Source of the DNA: JBBDXI01 sp040902425
GTDB taxonomy: Bacteria; Planctomycetota; Phycisphaerae; Phycisphaerales; UBA1924
Length of the DNA: 16,066 bases
Assembly (NCBI GenBank): GCA_040902425.1
Contig: JBBDXI010000092.1
Coordinates: 1 to 16,066 of the forward strand
Direction: 5' to 3'
Below are positions 8,430 to 14,563 of the stretch, one piece after another. Numbering within the stretch: position 1 is the stretch's first letter; every line of letters begins with the position of its first letter. A program made the translations under genes and the position numbers. Below the pieces are notes generated by a model. The model worked only from the letters and a program-made list of their open reading frames with translations. It searched no databases and was not told where the DNA came from.

Positions 8430-8575
8430 CCCAGCCGGCCTGAGCGCACCATGAGGCGGCGATGAGCCGGCAATCACCCCGTCCGCCTGCCCCCCAAGGG
8501 GCGGTCGTGGTGAAGCCCGGCGGCCCCCACCGGCGCCGACCCGGGCTGCTGATCCCCAACTGGCCGTCAAACCGA

Positions 8576-8581
8576 TAGAAC
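8576..8581 (+). promoter_or_regulatory. TAGAAC -10-like box, 6 nt before the start at 8588
   Basis: TAGAAC ends 6 nt before the GTG at 8588. It lacks the final T of TANNNT but has the same spacing as the boxes before DUF885, truA and the MNT gene. No Shine-Dalgarno is present. Confidence 0.3.
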
Positions 8582-8587
8582 CGGGCC

Positions 8588-9127
8588 GTGCCCACCCCCC
8601 CTACCACACCGGGTGAACGCCCGCCGATCGCCCTTCTCGACCCGGGCTGGCTTTATCTGCTCGCGGGGATTTCTCTGCTGGCCGCCACCGTCGTCATCCC
8701 CGCCCTGGGCGACCTGGATGATGTGCAACTGGAGCGCGACCGCCTGCTCGCCATCGAGCAGCACCGGGGCGACCGGCTGATCCGATACCGCGACTACCTG
8801 GACACGCTGGAGCGGCAGGAGCCGCAGCTGGTCATGGCCCTGGCCGCCAGCCAGCTCAACCTGATCCCCCAGGGCCGGACCATCGCCCTGCAGACTCCCG
8901 ACCTGCTCACCGCCCCGCAGCGCGCCGGCCTGATCTTCGCCTCCCTCGAGCCCCCGCCGCTGGTGCTGCCGGAGCCCCGGCCCCGCGGGTCGCTGCTGGA
9001 GCGCTGGACCGGGTCGGACGCCGTCCGCCCCTGGCTGATCGCCGCGGGGGCGCTGTGCCTGCTGATGGGGCTTCTTCCCCGGGCCGACCTGAAGCCGCCC
9101 GCCGAGGACGCCGCGGGCGCGCCGTGA
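8588..9127 (+). CDS. Membrane protein with two TM segments and a periplasmic coiled coil, unknown function
   Basis: I do not recognise a named family. The 179-residue protein has a proline-rich N-terminus and a first membrane helix at about 20-40 ('WLYLLAGISLLAATVVIPAL'). A charged helical stretch (about 45-85, 'QLERDRLLAIEQHRGDRLI' onward) probably forms a coiled coil. A Pro-rich segment and a second membrane helix ('PWLIAAGALCLLMGLLP', about 147-163) follow. A single helix followed by a coiled coil recalls septum proteins such as FtsL/DivIC, but the second helix argues against that. The GTG at 8588 is the first start after a -10-like box; no Shine-Dalgarno is present. It is divergent from the sigma-factor gene and convergent with the SIMPL gene (18-nt gap). 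Coding is supported by an open frame with coherent membrane topology. Confidence 0.75.
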   Translation: MPTPPTTPGERPPIALLDPGWLYLLAGISLLAATVVIPALGDLDDVQLERDRLLAIEQHRGDRLIRYRDYLDTLERQEPQLVMALAASQLNLIPQGRTIALQTPDLLTAPQRAGLIFASLEPPPLVLPEPRPRGSLLERWTGSDAVRPWLIAAGALCLLMGLLPRADLKPPAEDAAGAP

Positions 9128-9145
9128 CCGGCCAGCTCCCCGTGA

Positions 9146-9931
9146 CTAGTTCGGCCTGCCATCCTCGGCCCGGTCCGGTGCCCCGACCCCGGCCCCGCTG
9201 ATCCGGTAGCGCAGGGTCACGCTCGCCGTCACCTGGAGCTGCCCCGCCTCGATCGGCGTCTGCGCCATCCCCGCCATCTCCGATCGCATGGCCATGTCGT
9301 ACATGGGCCGGAAGACCTGGGCCCCGCCCTCGGAGGCCTCCATCAGCTGCGCCAGTTCCACGCCCACCCCGTCGGCCATCGCTCGCGCCTTGGCCCGCGC
9401 CGAGACCACCGCCCGCCGCAGCGCCTCGCTCTTGGCCTTCGTCTCGTCCTGCAGCTCGAAGGAGATCCCCTGCAGCGTGTTCGCCCCCGCCTGCAGCGCC
9501 CCGTCGATCACCGGCCCGGCACGCTTGAGGTCCTTCAGCCGCGCCGTCACCGTCATCTCCGCCCGGTACCCCGTGATCCGCGGCTCCGGCGGCATCTCCT
9601 CGTTCGGGCGCGGCTGGCGGTGCGTGAAGATCGGCGTCAGCGACAGCCCGCTGGTCTGGACCTGCTCCGCGGGCACCCCCGCCTGACGGATGGCCGCGAT
9701 CACTCGCTGCATCGTCTCGTTCACCCGCCCCTGCGCCGCGCCGGCCTCCTTCTCCTGCGCGAACATCCCCAGCCGCACCACGGCCAGGTCCGGCTCGACC
9801 GAGACCTGGCCCTCGCCCATGACCGAGATCGTCGGGATCGCCTGCTGGGTCAGGGCGGGCTTGTCCTGGGCCGCCGCCGGTGAGAGAACCGCCAGTGCCG
9901 CCGCGACCGCCAGTGCGAGAGAGCGCATCAT
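9146..9931 (-). CDS. Exported SIMPL-domain (DUF541) protein
   Basis: The 261-residue protein has a signal peptide (MMRSLALAVAAALAVLSPAAAQ, likely cleaved near 22). The SIMPL/DUF541 domain follows: 'ISVMGEGQVSVEPDLAVV', 'VNETMQRVIAAIRQAGV', 'VQTSGLSLTPIF', 'ITGYRAEMTVTARL', 'GISFELQDETKAKSEALRRA', and a final 'LQVTASVTLRYRI' strand. Members are periplasmic or outer-membrane-associated proteins linked in some bacteria to stress resistance; the molecular role is unclear. The loop 'HRQPRPNEEMPPEP' is proline-rich. The start is fixed by AAGGAGG 8 nt upstream. A second ATG directly follows the first and could also be used. The gene stands alone and is divergent from nuoG. Confidence 0.9.
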   Translation of the reverse strand: MMRSLALAVAAALAVLSPAAAQDKPALTQQAIPTISVMGEGQVSVEPDLAVVRLGMFAQEKEAGAAQGRVNETMQRVIAAIRQAGVPAEQVQTSGLSLTPIFTHRQPRPNEEMPPEPRITGYRAEMTVTARLKDLKRAGPVIDGALQAGANTLQGISFELQDETKAKSEALRRAVVSARAKARAMADGVGVELAQLMEASEGGAQVFRPMYDMAMRSEMAGMAQTPIEAGQLQVTASVTLRYRISGAGVGAPDRAEDGRPN

Positions 9932-9939
9932 CGGGTGTT

Positions 9940-9946
9940 CCTCCTT
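9940..9946 (-). promoter_or_regulatory. Shine-Dalgarno AAGGAGG of the SIMPL gene
   Basis: AAGGAGG ends 8 nt before the ATG at 9931. A possible -10 box (AACAAT, minus strand 9958-9953) lies just upstream of it. Confidence 0.75.
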
Positions 9947-9952
9947 CGCCCG

Positions 9953-9958
9953 ATTGTT
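9953..9958 (-). promoter_or_regulatory. Candidate -10 box (AACAAT) for the SIMPL gene
   Basis: AACAAT on the minus strand lies 21 nt before the ATG at 9931, so the short leader would contain the AAGGAGG. There is no clear -35 box in the GC-rich sequence upstream. Confidence 0.3.
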
Positions 9959-10025
9959 GGCCCGCCGGCACGCCGCGCCCCGGCCGGCAGGGCGGCCTCA
10001 CCCCGCCGCCGCCGTGCCAACCCCG

Positions 10026-10031
10026 TATCAT
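10026..10031 (+). promoter_or_regulatory. TATCAT -10-like box, 8 nt before the nuoG start
   Basis: TATCAT is the best -10 match in the divergent spacer. It ends 8 nt before the ATG, so the transcript would have no leader or only a base or two. No Shine-Dalgarno is present. Confidence 0.45.
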
Positions 10032-10039
10032 CGCCTCCC

Positions 10040-11833
10040 ATGCCCTCGATCACGATCAACGGCAAGACGTGCGACTTCACCCCGGGCCAGACCATCCTCC
10101 AGGTGGCCAACAACAACGCCATCGGCATCCCCCAGTACTGCTACCACGACGGCCTCTCGATCGTCGCCAGCTGCCGCATCTGCCTGGGCGAGGTCTGGGC
10201 CCCGAACCCCAAGTCCGGCAAGCTCGAGCCCAGCCTGGGCGGCAAGCTCCAGCCCACCTGCCAGACGACCGCCTCCGACGGCATGGTCGTCTACACCGAC
10301 TCCCCCAAAGCCGTGCAGAACCAGAAGTCGGTGATGGAGTACCTGCTCATCAACCACCCGCTGGACTGCCCGGTCTGCGACCAGGCGGGCGAGTGCCTCC
10401 TCCAGGACTACAGCTACCAGTACGGCCGCAGCGTCAGCCGCTTCGAGGAGGACAAGGTCAAGCAGCCCAAGAAGGACCTCGGCCCCCGCGTCCTTCTCTA
10501 CAGCGACCGCTGCATCCTCTGCTCCCGCTGCGTCCGCTTCACCCGCGAGGTGACGGGGACTTCAGAGCTGATCGTCCAGGGCCGCGGCAACAAGAGCGAG
10601 ATCGACGTCTTCCCGGGCAAGGCCCTCGACAACGAGCTCTCCGCCAACGTCATCGACCTCTGCCCCGTCGGCGCCCTGCTCGACAAGGACTTCCTCTTCG
10701 CCCAGCGCGTGTGGTTCCTCAAGAGCGCCCCCTCCATCGACCCCCTCACCGCCGGCGGCGACAACATCTGGCTCGAGCACAACGAGGGGAAGGTCTACCG
10801 CATCAAGCCGCGCATCAACATGGCCGTCAACCGCTGGTGGATCACCGACGAGGTCCGCTACGGGTGGAAGTTCGTCCACAGCGACCAGCGACTGCGCACC
10901 CCGCGCCGCCGCCAGCACGGCGTCTCCGTCGAGTCCGACTACGCCCGCGCCTACGCCGACGCCGTCGAGGGCCTCCGCGCCGCCGCCCGTCGCGGGCGCA
11001 CCGCCCTCATCGTCAGCCCCATGCTCCCCTGCGAGGAAGCCTGGGCCCTCGCCCAGGCCGCGCGGGCCATCGACCCGCAGTGCCTCCTCGCCGTCGGCCC
11101 CATCCCCCGGCGCGGCCAGGACAAGTCCTTCCCGCCCAGCGCCGCCCCCGACACGGCCTTCCGCGTCTACGCCGAGAAGGCCCCCAACGCCCGCGGCGTG
11201 CGCCGCATCCTCGAGGCCCTCGCCGGCCCGGGGAGTGTGCCCGACCACGAGAAGCTGATCGGCATGCTCGGCTCCCGGGGCGGAAGCGGCGGCGCGGCCG
11301 CCGCCCCCATCACTGGACTCATTATCACCGGCAACTACCCCGAGGCCTGGGCCGAAGATGCCCTCCTCGGCACCGTGGACCGCGCCCGCGCCTCCCGCCC
11401 CTTCACCGTCGTCATCGACACCCTCGCCAGCACGCTGAGCGAGGCCGCCGACGTCCTCCTCCCCGGCGCTACCTGGGCCGAAAAAGCCGGCACCTTCGAG
11501 AGCGCCCGCGGCCACCTCCAGGCCTTCGAGGCCGCCATCCCCGTCATCGAGCTCGCCAAGCCCGAGGGCCAGCTCGCGATGGACCTTCTGGAGTTCGCGA
11601 GGGTCGGCGCCCACGCCCCGCGCCCCTTCCCCGACACCATCACGACACCCGAGATCGGCATGGACATCCCGCAGACGCAGGAAGTGTCCCCGCCCACCGG
11701 CCCCCTCTTCAACCCCGTCGAGGCCCGCCGCGCCATGGCCGCGCTCCCCGCGCTCGCCATGTTCGCCACCGAGGTCAAGCTCCCCGGCCCCGAGGGCGAG
11801 GTGGCGGCGGACATGCAGATGGTCGAGCTCTGA
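10040..11833 (+). CDS. nuoG: NADH-quinone oxidoreductase subunit G (complex I 75-kDa type)
   Basis: This 597-residue subunit carries iron-sulfur clusters that pass electrons from NADH toward quinone in complex I. Ligands are visible. N1b [2Fe-2S]: C34, C45, C48, C74. N5-type His/Cys3 [4Fe-4S]: H106, C110, C113, C119 ('HPLDCPVCDQAGEC'). The next [4Fe-4S]: C158, C161, C164 and C208 ('RCILCSRC', 'LCPVGAL'). The cysteines of the extra N7 cluster seen in E. coli are absent ('APSIDPLTAGGDN'). The C-terminal molybdopterin-oxidoreductase-like domain is shortened but keeps 'VIDTLASTLSEAADVLLPGA' and 'EKAGTFESARGHLQ'. The start at 10040 fits the family ('ITINGKTCDFTPGQTIL'). No other nuo gene is nearby, which is unusual because nuoE-F-G-H-I usually cluster. 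A small membrane-protein gene follows after 39 nt. Confidence 0.95.
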   Translation: MPSITINGKTCDFTPGQTILQVANNNAIGIPQYCYHDGLSIVASCRICLGEVWAPNPKSGKLEPSLGGKLQPTCQTTASDGMVVYTDSPKAVQNQKSVMEYLLINHPLDCPVCDQAGECLLQDYSYQYGRSVSRFEEDKVKQPKKDLGPRVLLYSDRCILCSRCVRFTREVTGTSELIVQGRGNKSEIDVFPGKALDNELSANVIDLCPVGALLDKDFLFAQRVWFLKSAPSIDPLTAGGDNIWLEHNEGKVYRIKPRINMAVNRWWITDEVRYGWKFVHSDQRLRTPRRRQHGVSVESDYARAYADAVEGLRAAARRGRTALIVSPMLPCEEAWALAQAARAIDPQCLLAVGPIPRRGQDKSFPPSAAPDTAFRVYAEKAPNARGVRRILEALAGPGSVPDHEKLIGMLGSRGGSGGAAAAPITGLIITGNYPEAWAEDALLGTVDRARASRPFTVVIDTLASTLSEAADVLLPGATWAEKAGTFESARGHLQAFEAAIPVIELAKPEGQLAMDLLEFARVGAHAPRPFPDTITTPEIGMDIPQTQEVSPPTGPLFNPVEARRAMAALPALAMFATEVKLPGPEGEVAADMQMVEL

Positions 11834-11861
11834 CCCGCGCGGGGCCCCGACCTTGTCCGAC

Positions 11862-11867
11862 TATCAT
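11862..11867 (+). promoter_or_regulatory. TATCAT -10-like box, 5 nt before the start at 11873
   Basis: The hexamer and its first flanking bases (TATCATCGC) are the same as those before nuoG. It ends 5 nt before the GTG, which implies a leaderless message or an internal promoter downstream of nuoG. Confidence 0.4.
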
Positions 11868-11872
11868 CGCGC

Positions 11873-12163
11873 GTGAACGGCAAGCGCCTCTTCTACGCCG
11901 CCCTCCTCCTCGTCGTCGTCGCCATCCTGATCGCCCTGATCTCCAGCCCCGGCACCCGCGTCATCGGCATCATCGCCGCCATCATGCTCGTCGTCGGCTC
12001 CGCCGCCGCCCTCATCTGGTGGCGCCTCGCCGACTCCCTCTTCCCCGGCGCCTCCCGCAAGACCGGCCAGTCGATCACGCTCGCCCGCGGCCAGGCGCCG
12101 CCGCGCGCCGGCCCGCCCGCGCAGGTCGTCAAGGGCTTCGATAATCCCGCCGCCCCCGGATAG
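11873..12163 (+). CDS. Small two-TM membrane protein, unknown function
   Basis: I do not recognise a family. The 96-residue protein has two hydrophobic helices (about 6-24 'LFYAALLLVVVAILIALIS' and about 29-50 'VIGIIAAIMLVVGSAAALIW') joined by a short 'SPGTR' turn. A hydrophilic tail rich in Pro and Ala follows. The two helices predict an inner-membrane protein, probably with both ends in the cytoplasm. The GTG start is chosen because a TATCAT box lies 5 nt upstream and no earlier start fits the gap after nuoG. It follows nuoG by 39 nt, so it may be co-transcribed. A tie to complex I is possible but nothing in the sequence shows it. The 27-bp repeat lies 17 nt after the stop. Confidence 0.7.
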   Translation: MNGKRLFYAALLLVVVAILIALISSPGTRVIGIIAAIMLVVGSAAALIWWRLADSLFPGASRKTGQSITLARGQAPPRAGPPAQVVKGFDNPAAPG

Positions 12164-12170
12164 GTCGTCC

Positions 12171-12207
12171 CCGGGTAGTCCCGGGTAGGTCGGCTCTCCG
12201 AGCCGAT
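12171..12207 (+). repeat. 27-bp palindromic intergenic repeat, copy 2, with a partial upstream copy
   Basis: 12181-12207 equals the reverse complement of 1683-1709 over 27 bp. The palindrome TCGGCTCTCCGAGCCGA is at 12190-12206. Just upstream, 12171-12178 repeats the first eight bases (CCGGGTAG). As in copy 1, the element is downstream of a stop codon and in the same orientation as the gene it follows. Confidence 0.7.
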
Positions 12208-12223
12208 ACTCCGGCGGCCCGGG

Positions 12224-12229
12224 TACGCT
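12224..12229 (+). promoter_or_regulatory. TACGCT -10-like box, 6 nt before the truA start
   Basis: The context CCCGGGTACGCTCCCCCC closely parallels the one before DUF885 (CCCGGGTAGGCTCCCCTC). The box-to-start spacing is identical (6 nt) and no Shine-Dalgarno is present. Confidence 0.4.
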
Positions 12230-12235
12230 CCCCCC

Positions 12236-13264
12236 GTGCCCCGCTACAAGCTCACGATCGCCTACGACGGCACCGACTTCTGCGGCTGGCAGAAGCAGGA
12301 GCCCCCCGAATCCGCCGGCGTGGCCGCGGCCAAGCTCCTCGACCCCCCCGGCCTCCCCGGCCCTGCACCGGCCGACGAACGCGAGCCCGGCCGCACCGCC
12401 CTGCGCACCGTGCAGGCCGTCGTCGAGCGCGCCATCCGCGAGGCCGTGCGCGAGCCGGTCATCCTGCACGGCGCCAGCCGCACCGACGCCGGCGTCCACG
12501 CGCGGGGCCAGGTGGCCGCGTTCACCTGCTCCGGCGAGGCCACGGACGCCCCCCGTCCTGACGAGCCCGCTGCGCGAGCAGAGGGAGGCGCCGAGCGACG
12601 CCCCGCCACCGGCTGGCCCCTCTCGCGCGGCACCGACGCCCTCCTCCGCGCCATCAACTCGCGCCTGCCGGAGGATGTCCTGGTCCTGGACGCTGAAGCG
12701 GTGAGCGACGCCTTCAACCCGATCTCCGACTGCACCGCCAAGGGCTACTCGTACACGCTCCACCTCTCCCCCCACCGCGCCCTGTGGGATCGGCGCTTCG
12801 TCCACCACATCTGGGTCCCCCTCGACGCCGCCACCATGAACGCCGCGGCCGCGCACTTCGTCGGCGAGCACGACTTCGCCGCCTTCGCCGCCGCCGGGCA
12901 CGGACGGCAGAGCACAGTCCGGACGGTCTACGCGTGCCGCGTGACAGAGCTGCCGGTGAGCCGGGGCGTCGCAGCGCCGGTCACGAGCGCCCCCGGACAT
13001 CCGGCCCCGGGCGGGGACGCCCCGGCTCACGCCGAAGGAGGCTCGCACGCCGAGCCCGGCCGGTCCCGCCGTCTGGTGATCGAAGTTTCCGGCAACGGCT
13101 TCCTCTGGAACATGGTCCGCATCATCGCCGGAACCCTCGTCGAGGCCGGGCGCGGCAAGCTCACCCCCGCCGACATCCCCTCCGCCATCGAGTCCAAGGA
13201 CCGCCGCCGCGCCGGCCCGACACTCCCCCCGCACGGCCTGTGCCTCGAATGGGTGAGGTATTGA
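12236..13264 (+). CDS. truA: tRNA pseudouridine(38-40) synthase TruA with three loop insertions
   Basis: TruA converts uridines 38-40 in the anticodon arm of many tRNAs to pseudouridine. Signature parts are 'KLTIAYDGTDFCGWQKQ' (5-21), 'RTVQAVVERAI', the catalytic 'GASRTDAGVHARGQVAAF' with its Asp, 'DAFNPISDCTAKGYSYTL', 'GEHDFAAFAA' and 'NGFLWNMVRIIAGTLVE'. At 342 residues it is about 95 longer than a minimal TruA. The excess lies in three inserts: about residues 22-56, about 103-129, and about 241-277. All are rich in Ala, Pro, Gly and Glu and fall between conserved blocks, where loops are expected. The third insert begins and ends with a perfect 15-bp inverted repeat. All core motifs are intact, so activity is likely. 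The GTG start is used; no Shine-Dalgarno is seen. The 35-codon gene follows after 2 nt. Confidence 0.95.
   Translation: MPRYKLTIAYDGTDFCGWQKQEPPESAGVAAAKLLDPPGLPGPAPADEREPGRTALRTVQAVVERAIREAVREPVILHGASRTDAGVHARGQVAAFTCSGEATDAPRPDEPAARAEGGAERRPATGWPLSRGTDALLRAINSRLPEDVLVLDAEAVSDAFNPISDCTAKGYSYTLHLSPHRALWDRRFVHHIWVPLDAATMNAAAAHFVGEHDFAAFAAAGHGRQSTVRTVYACRVTELPVSRGVAAPVTSAPGHPAPGGDAPAHAEGGSHAEPGRSRRLVIEVSGNGFLWNMVRIIAGTLVEAGRGKLTPADIPSAIESKDRRRAGPTLPPHGLCLEWVRY
12956..13030 (+). repeat. In-frame insertion in truA bounded by a perfect 15-bp inverted repeat
   Basis: The left arm is GTGAGCCGGGGCGTC (12956-12970) and the right arm is GACGCCCCGGCTCAC (13016-13030), exact reverse complements with 45 nt between. 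The loop holds a further CCGGA-CA-TCCGG hairpin. The arms translate in frame as VSRGV and DAPAH. This looks like a small palindromic mobile repeat fixed in a tolerant loop. Confidence 0.65.
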
Positions 13265-13266
13265 CC

Positions 13267-13374
13267 ATGGACCACATCGACAAAAAACGCAACGGCTGCT
13301 CCGTCACCTTCTGCCTCTTCGCCGCCCTCTCCGCCGCGGCCTTCCTCCTCCTCCGCGCCGCCATCGTCGCCTGA
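13267..13374 (+). CDS. 35-residue single-TM membrane peptide
   Basis: The short frame opens 2 nt after the truA stop and closes 3 nt before the next ATG. The product is a basic head (MDHIDKKRNG) followed by one hydrophobic helix (about 12-35, 'SVTFCLFAALSAAAFLLLRA'). A GAGG (13255-13258) lies 8 nt before the ATG. Tight packing between two genes, a good start and a clear membrane segment support it as real. I know no family for it. It could be a partner of the membrane zinc-ribbon protein encoded next, or simply a coupling ORF. Confidence 0.55.
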   Translation: MDHIDKKRNGCSVTFCLFAALSAAAFLLLRAAIVA

Positions 13375-13377
13375 GCC

Positions 13378-13833
13378 ATGCCCCCCCGCCCACGCCGCCG
13401 CCTCTCCCTCGCCCTCCTCACCGCCGCGCTCGCCTCCGAGTTCATCGCCTTCGCCTGGTGGTCCCCCGTCGATCTCTCGGGCCCCCACCAGCGCTACCTC
13501 ACCCTCGCCCGCGGCGAGCTCCGCCTCGGCGCCCGCGGCACCGCCGGCTTCTTCACCCGCGCCATCCCCGCCCCCGGCGCCCGCCTCCAGCCCCCCGCCC
13601 GCATCCCCACCGACGCCCACTATCGCTACTGGCTCCCGCGCTCCTTCTCCGTCATGCAGACCCGCGGCCTGGCGCTGCCCCTCTACCCCCTCGGCGCCCT
13701 GCTCGCGGCCGCCGGCCTGGCCCTCCTGCTCCGTCGCCGCGCCCGCCCCGGGCACTGCCCCGCCTGCGGGTACGACCTCTCCGGGCTTCGCGCCGAAACC
13801 TGCCCGGAGTGCGGGGAAGCCGGCGGGCGTTAG
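13378..13833 (+). CDS. Two-TM membrane protein with C-terminal zinc ribbon
   Basis: The 151-residue protein has a basic N-terminus, a first membrane helix (about 9-28) and a Pro/Arg-rich middle with 'YRYWLPRSFSVMQTRGLALP'. A second helix (about 100-120) is followed by a treble of Cys pairs: 'GHCPACGYDLSGL' and 'ETCPECGEAG'. This CxxCGYDLxG...CPECG ribbon at the end of membrane proteins is very common in planctomycetes. It should bind one zinc and face the cytoplasm; its role is unknown. The start is 3 nt after the stop of the 35-residue peptide with no own Shine-Dalgarno, which suggests translational coupling. Its TAG stop is the first half of the -10-like box of the MNT gene. Confidence 0.8.
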   Translation: MPPRPRRRLSLALLTAALASEFIAFAWWSPVDLSGPHQRYLTLARGELRLGARGTAGFFTRAIPAPGARLQPPARIPTDAHYRYWLPRSFSVMQTRGLALPLYPLGALLAAAGLALLLRRRARPGHCPACGYDLSGLRAETCPECGEAGGR

Positions 13834-13836
13834 AAT
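13831..13836 (+). promoter_or_regulatory. TAGAAT -10-like box, 6 nt before the MNT start
   Basis: TAGAAT is close to the TATAAT consensus and ends 6 nt before the GTG at 13843. Its TAG is the stop codon of the upstream zinc-ribbon gene. No Shine-Dalgarno precedes the GTG. Confidence 0.45.
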
Positions 13837-13842
13837 CATGGC

Positions 13843-14160
13843 GTGGTGACCGAACAGGACATCCGCGCCGTCGCCGCTCGCATCGCCGCCGAGTTCCGCC
13901 CCCAGCGGATCATCCTGTTCGGGTCGCGGGCCGCGGGCACGCCGCGCGAAGACTCGGATGTGGACCTGCTCGTGGTGATGCCCTTCGAGGGGCCCGCGCT
14001 CCGCAAGACGGTCGAGATTCTCGACCGCGTGAACCCCGCGTTCGCGGTGGACCTCATCCTGCACCGTCCCGAGGAGGCCGCCCGTCGGTACGCCGCCCTC
14101 GATCCCGTGGTGCGCGAGGCGTACCAGCGCGGGGTTGTGCTCTACGAGGCCGCAGCGTGA
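13843..14160 (+). CDS. MNT-type minimal nucleotidyltransferase (antitoxin-like)
   Basis: The 105-residue protein is a minimal nucleotidyltransferase: 'RIILFGSRAAGTPREDSDVD' includes the GSx10DxD signature (G27, S28, D39, D41), and a third acid is likely D70 in 'FAVDLILH'. In MNT/HEPN pairs such as MntA-HepT, this type of protein silences the HEPN toxin by adding AMP to it. Here the HEPN frame starts inside the stop codon (GTGA, 4-nt overlap), so the two are translationally coupled. Two GTG codons in a row (13843, 13846) could start; the first is taken. All catalytic residues are present, so the protein should be active. Whether it still has a functional partner is doubtful because the HEPN frame is broken. 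Confidence 0.88.
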   Translation: MVTEQDIRAVAARIAAEFRPQRIILFGSRAAGTPREDSDVDLLVVMPFEGPALRKTVEILDRVNPAFAVDLILHRPEEAARRYAALDPVVREAYQRGVVLYEAAA

Positions 14161-14557
14161 GCGCCGCAGCGGGCGGCGCGACCCCGCCTGATTATCCGGT
14201 GGCGGAGTGGATCAGCAAGGCCCAGGGCGACCTCGACGTGGCGCGCCGCGAGGCGGCGTACGAGAACCACAACCCGGACGTGATCGCGTTCCTCTGTCAG
14301 CAGTCGGTCGAGAAGCTCATGAAGGCCGCCCTCGTGTCCAGGGGTGTCCAGCCGCCCCGGGTCCACGATCTCCCCGAGCTGCTGCGGCGGCTCAACGCCG
14401 CCGGGCTCGACGGACATGGACCCTCACCGACCTGCGCACGCTCACCATGGGCGCGGTGCACGCCAGGTATCCCGGGTTCAACATCGCGCGCGAGACCGCC
14501 CAGGAGTTGCTCGTGCTGACCGAGCGCATCTGGGCGTCGCTACGCACGCGCCTTTAG
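14157..14557 (+). pseudogene. HEPN-domain protein, frameshifted
   Basis: From the GTG at 14157 the frame gives a good HEPN N-terminus: 'WISKAQGDLDVARREAAYE', 'VIAFLCQQSVEKLMKAALVS' and 'PPRVHDLPELLRRLNAAGLD'. Near 14410-14416 homology leaves this frame, which then reads Pro/Arg/Ser-rich noise to a stop at 14519. The expected C-terminus continues in another frame: 'WTLTDLRTLTMGAVHARYPG' followed by 'ETAQELLVLTERIWASL', ending at the TAG 14555-14557. One missing base would restore a protein of about 133 residues, normal for this family. Causes could be a real disabling mutation in the putative toxin, a sequencing or assembly error, or (least likely) programmed frameshifting. HEPN proteins paired with MNT are often RNases; a clean catalytic Rx4-6H is not evident, since the Arg-to-His spacing here is larger. 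Confidence 0.75.
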
Positions 14558-14563
14558 CGTTCG

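Noticed and set aside
8489..8502. Small hairpin GCCCC-CCAA-GGGGC in the divergent spacer before 8588
   Set aside because: Only 5 bp of G/C in very GC-rich DNA and at no meaningful position relative to either gene.
10562..11614. 350-codon minus-strand frame opposite nuoG
   Set aside because: Gly/Ala/Asp-rich antisense shadow of a well-conserved gene.
11864..13234. Minus-strand open frame opposite truA and the upstream membrane gene
   Set aside because: Low-complexity Gly/Ala/Val product spanning two real genes and an intergenic repeat; an antisense shadow caused by high GC.
13458..14519. 353-codon plus-strand frame spanning the zinc-ribbon, MNT and HEPN region
   Set aside because: Only its last part, from the GTG at 14157, carries HEPN homology; the earlier part is an out-of-frame shadow of two other genes.
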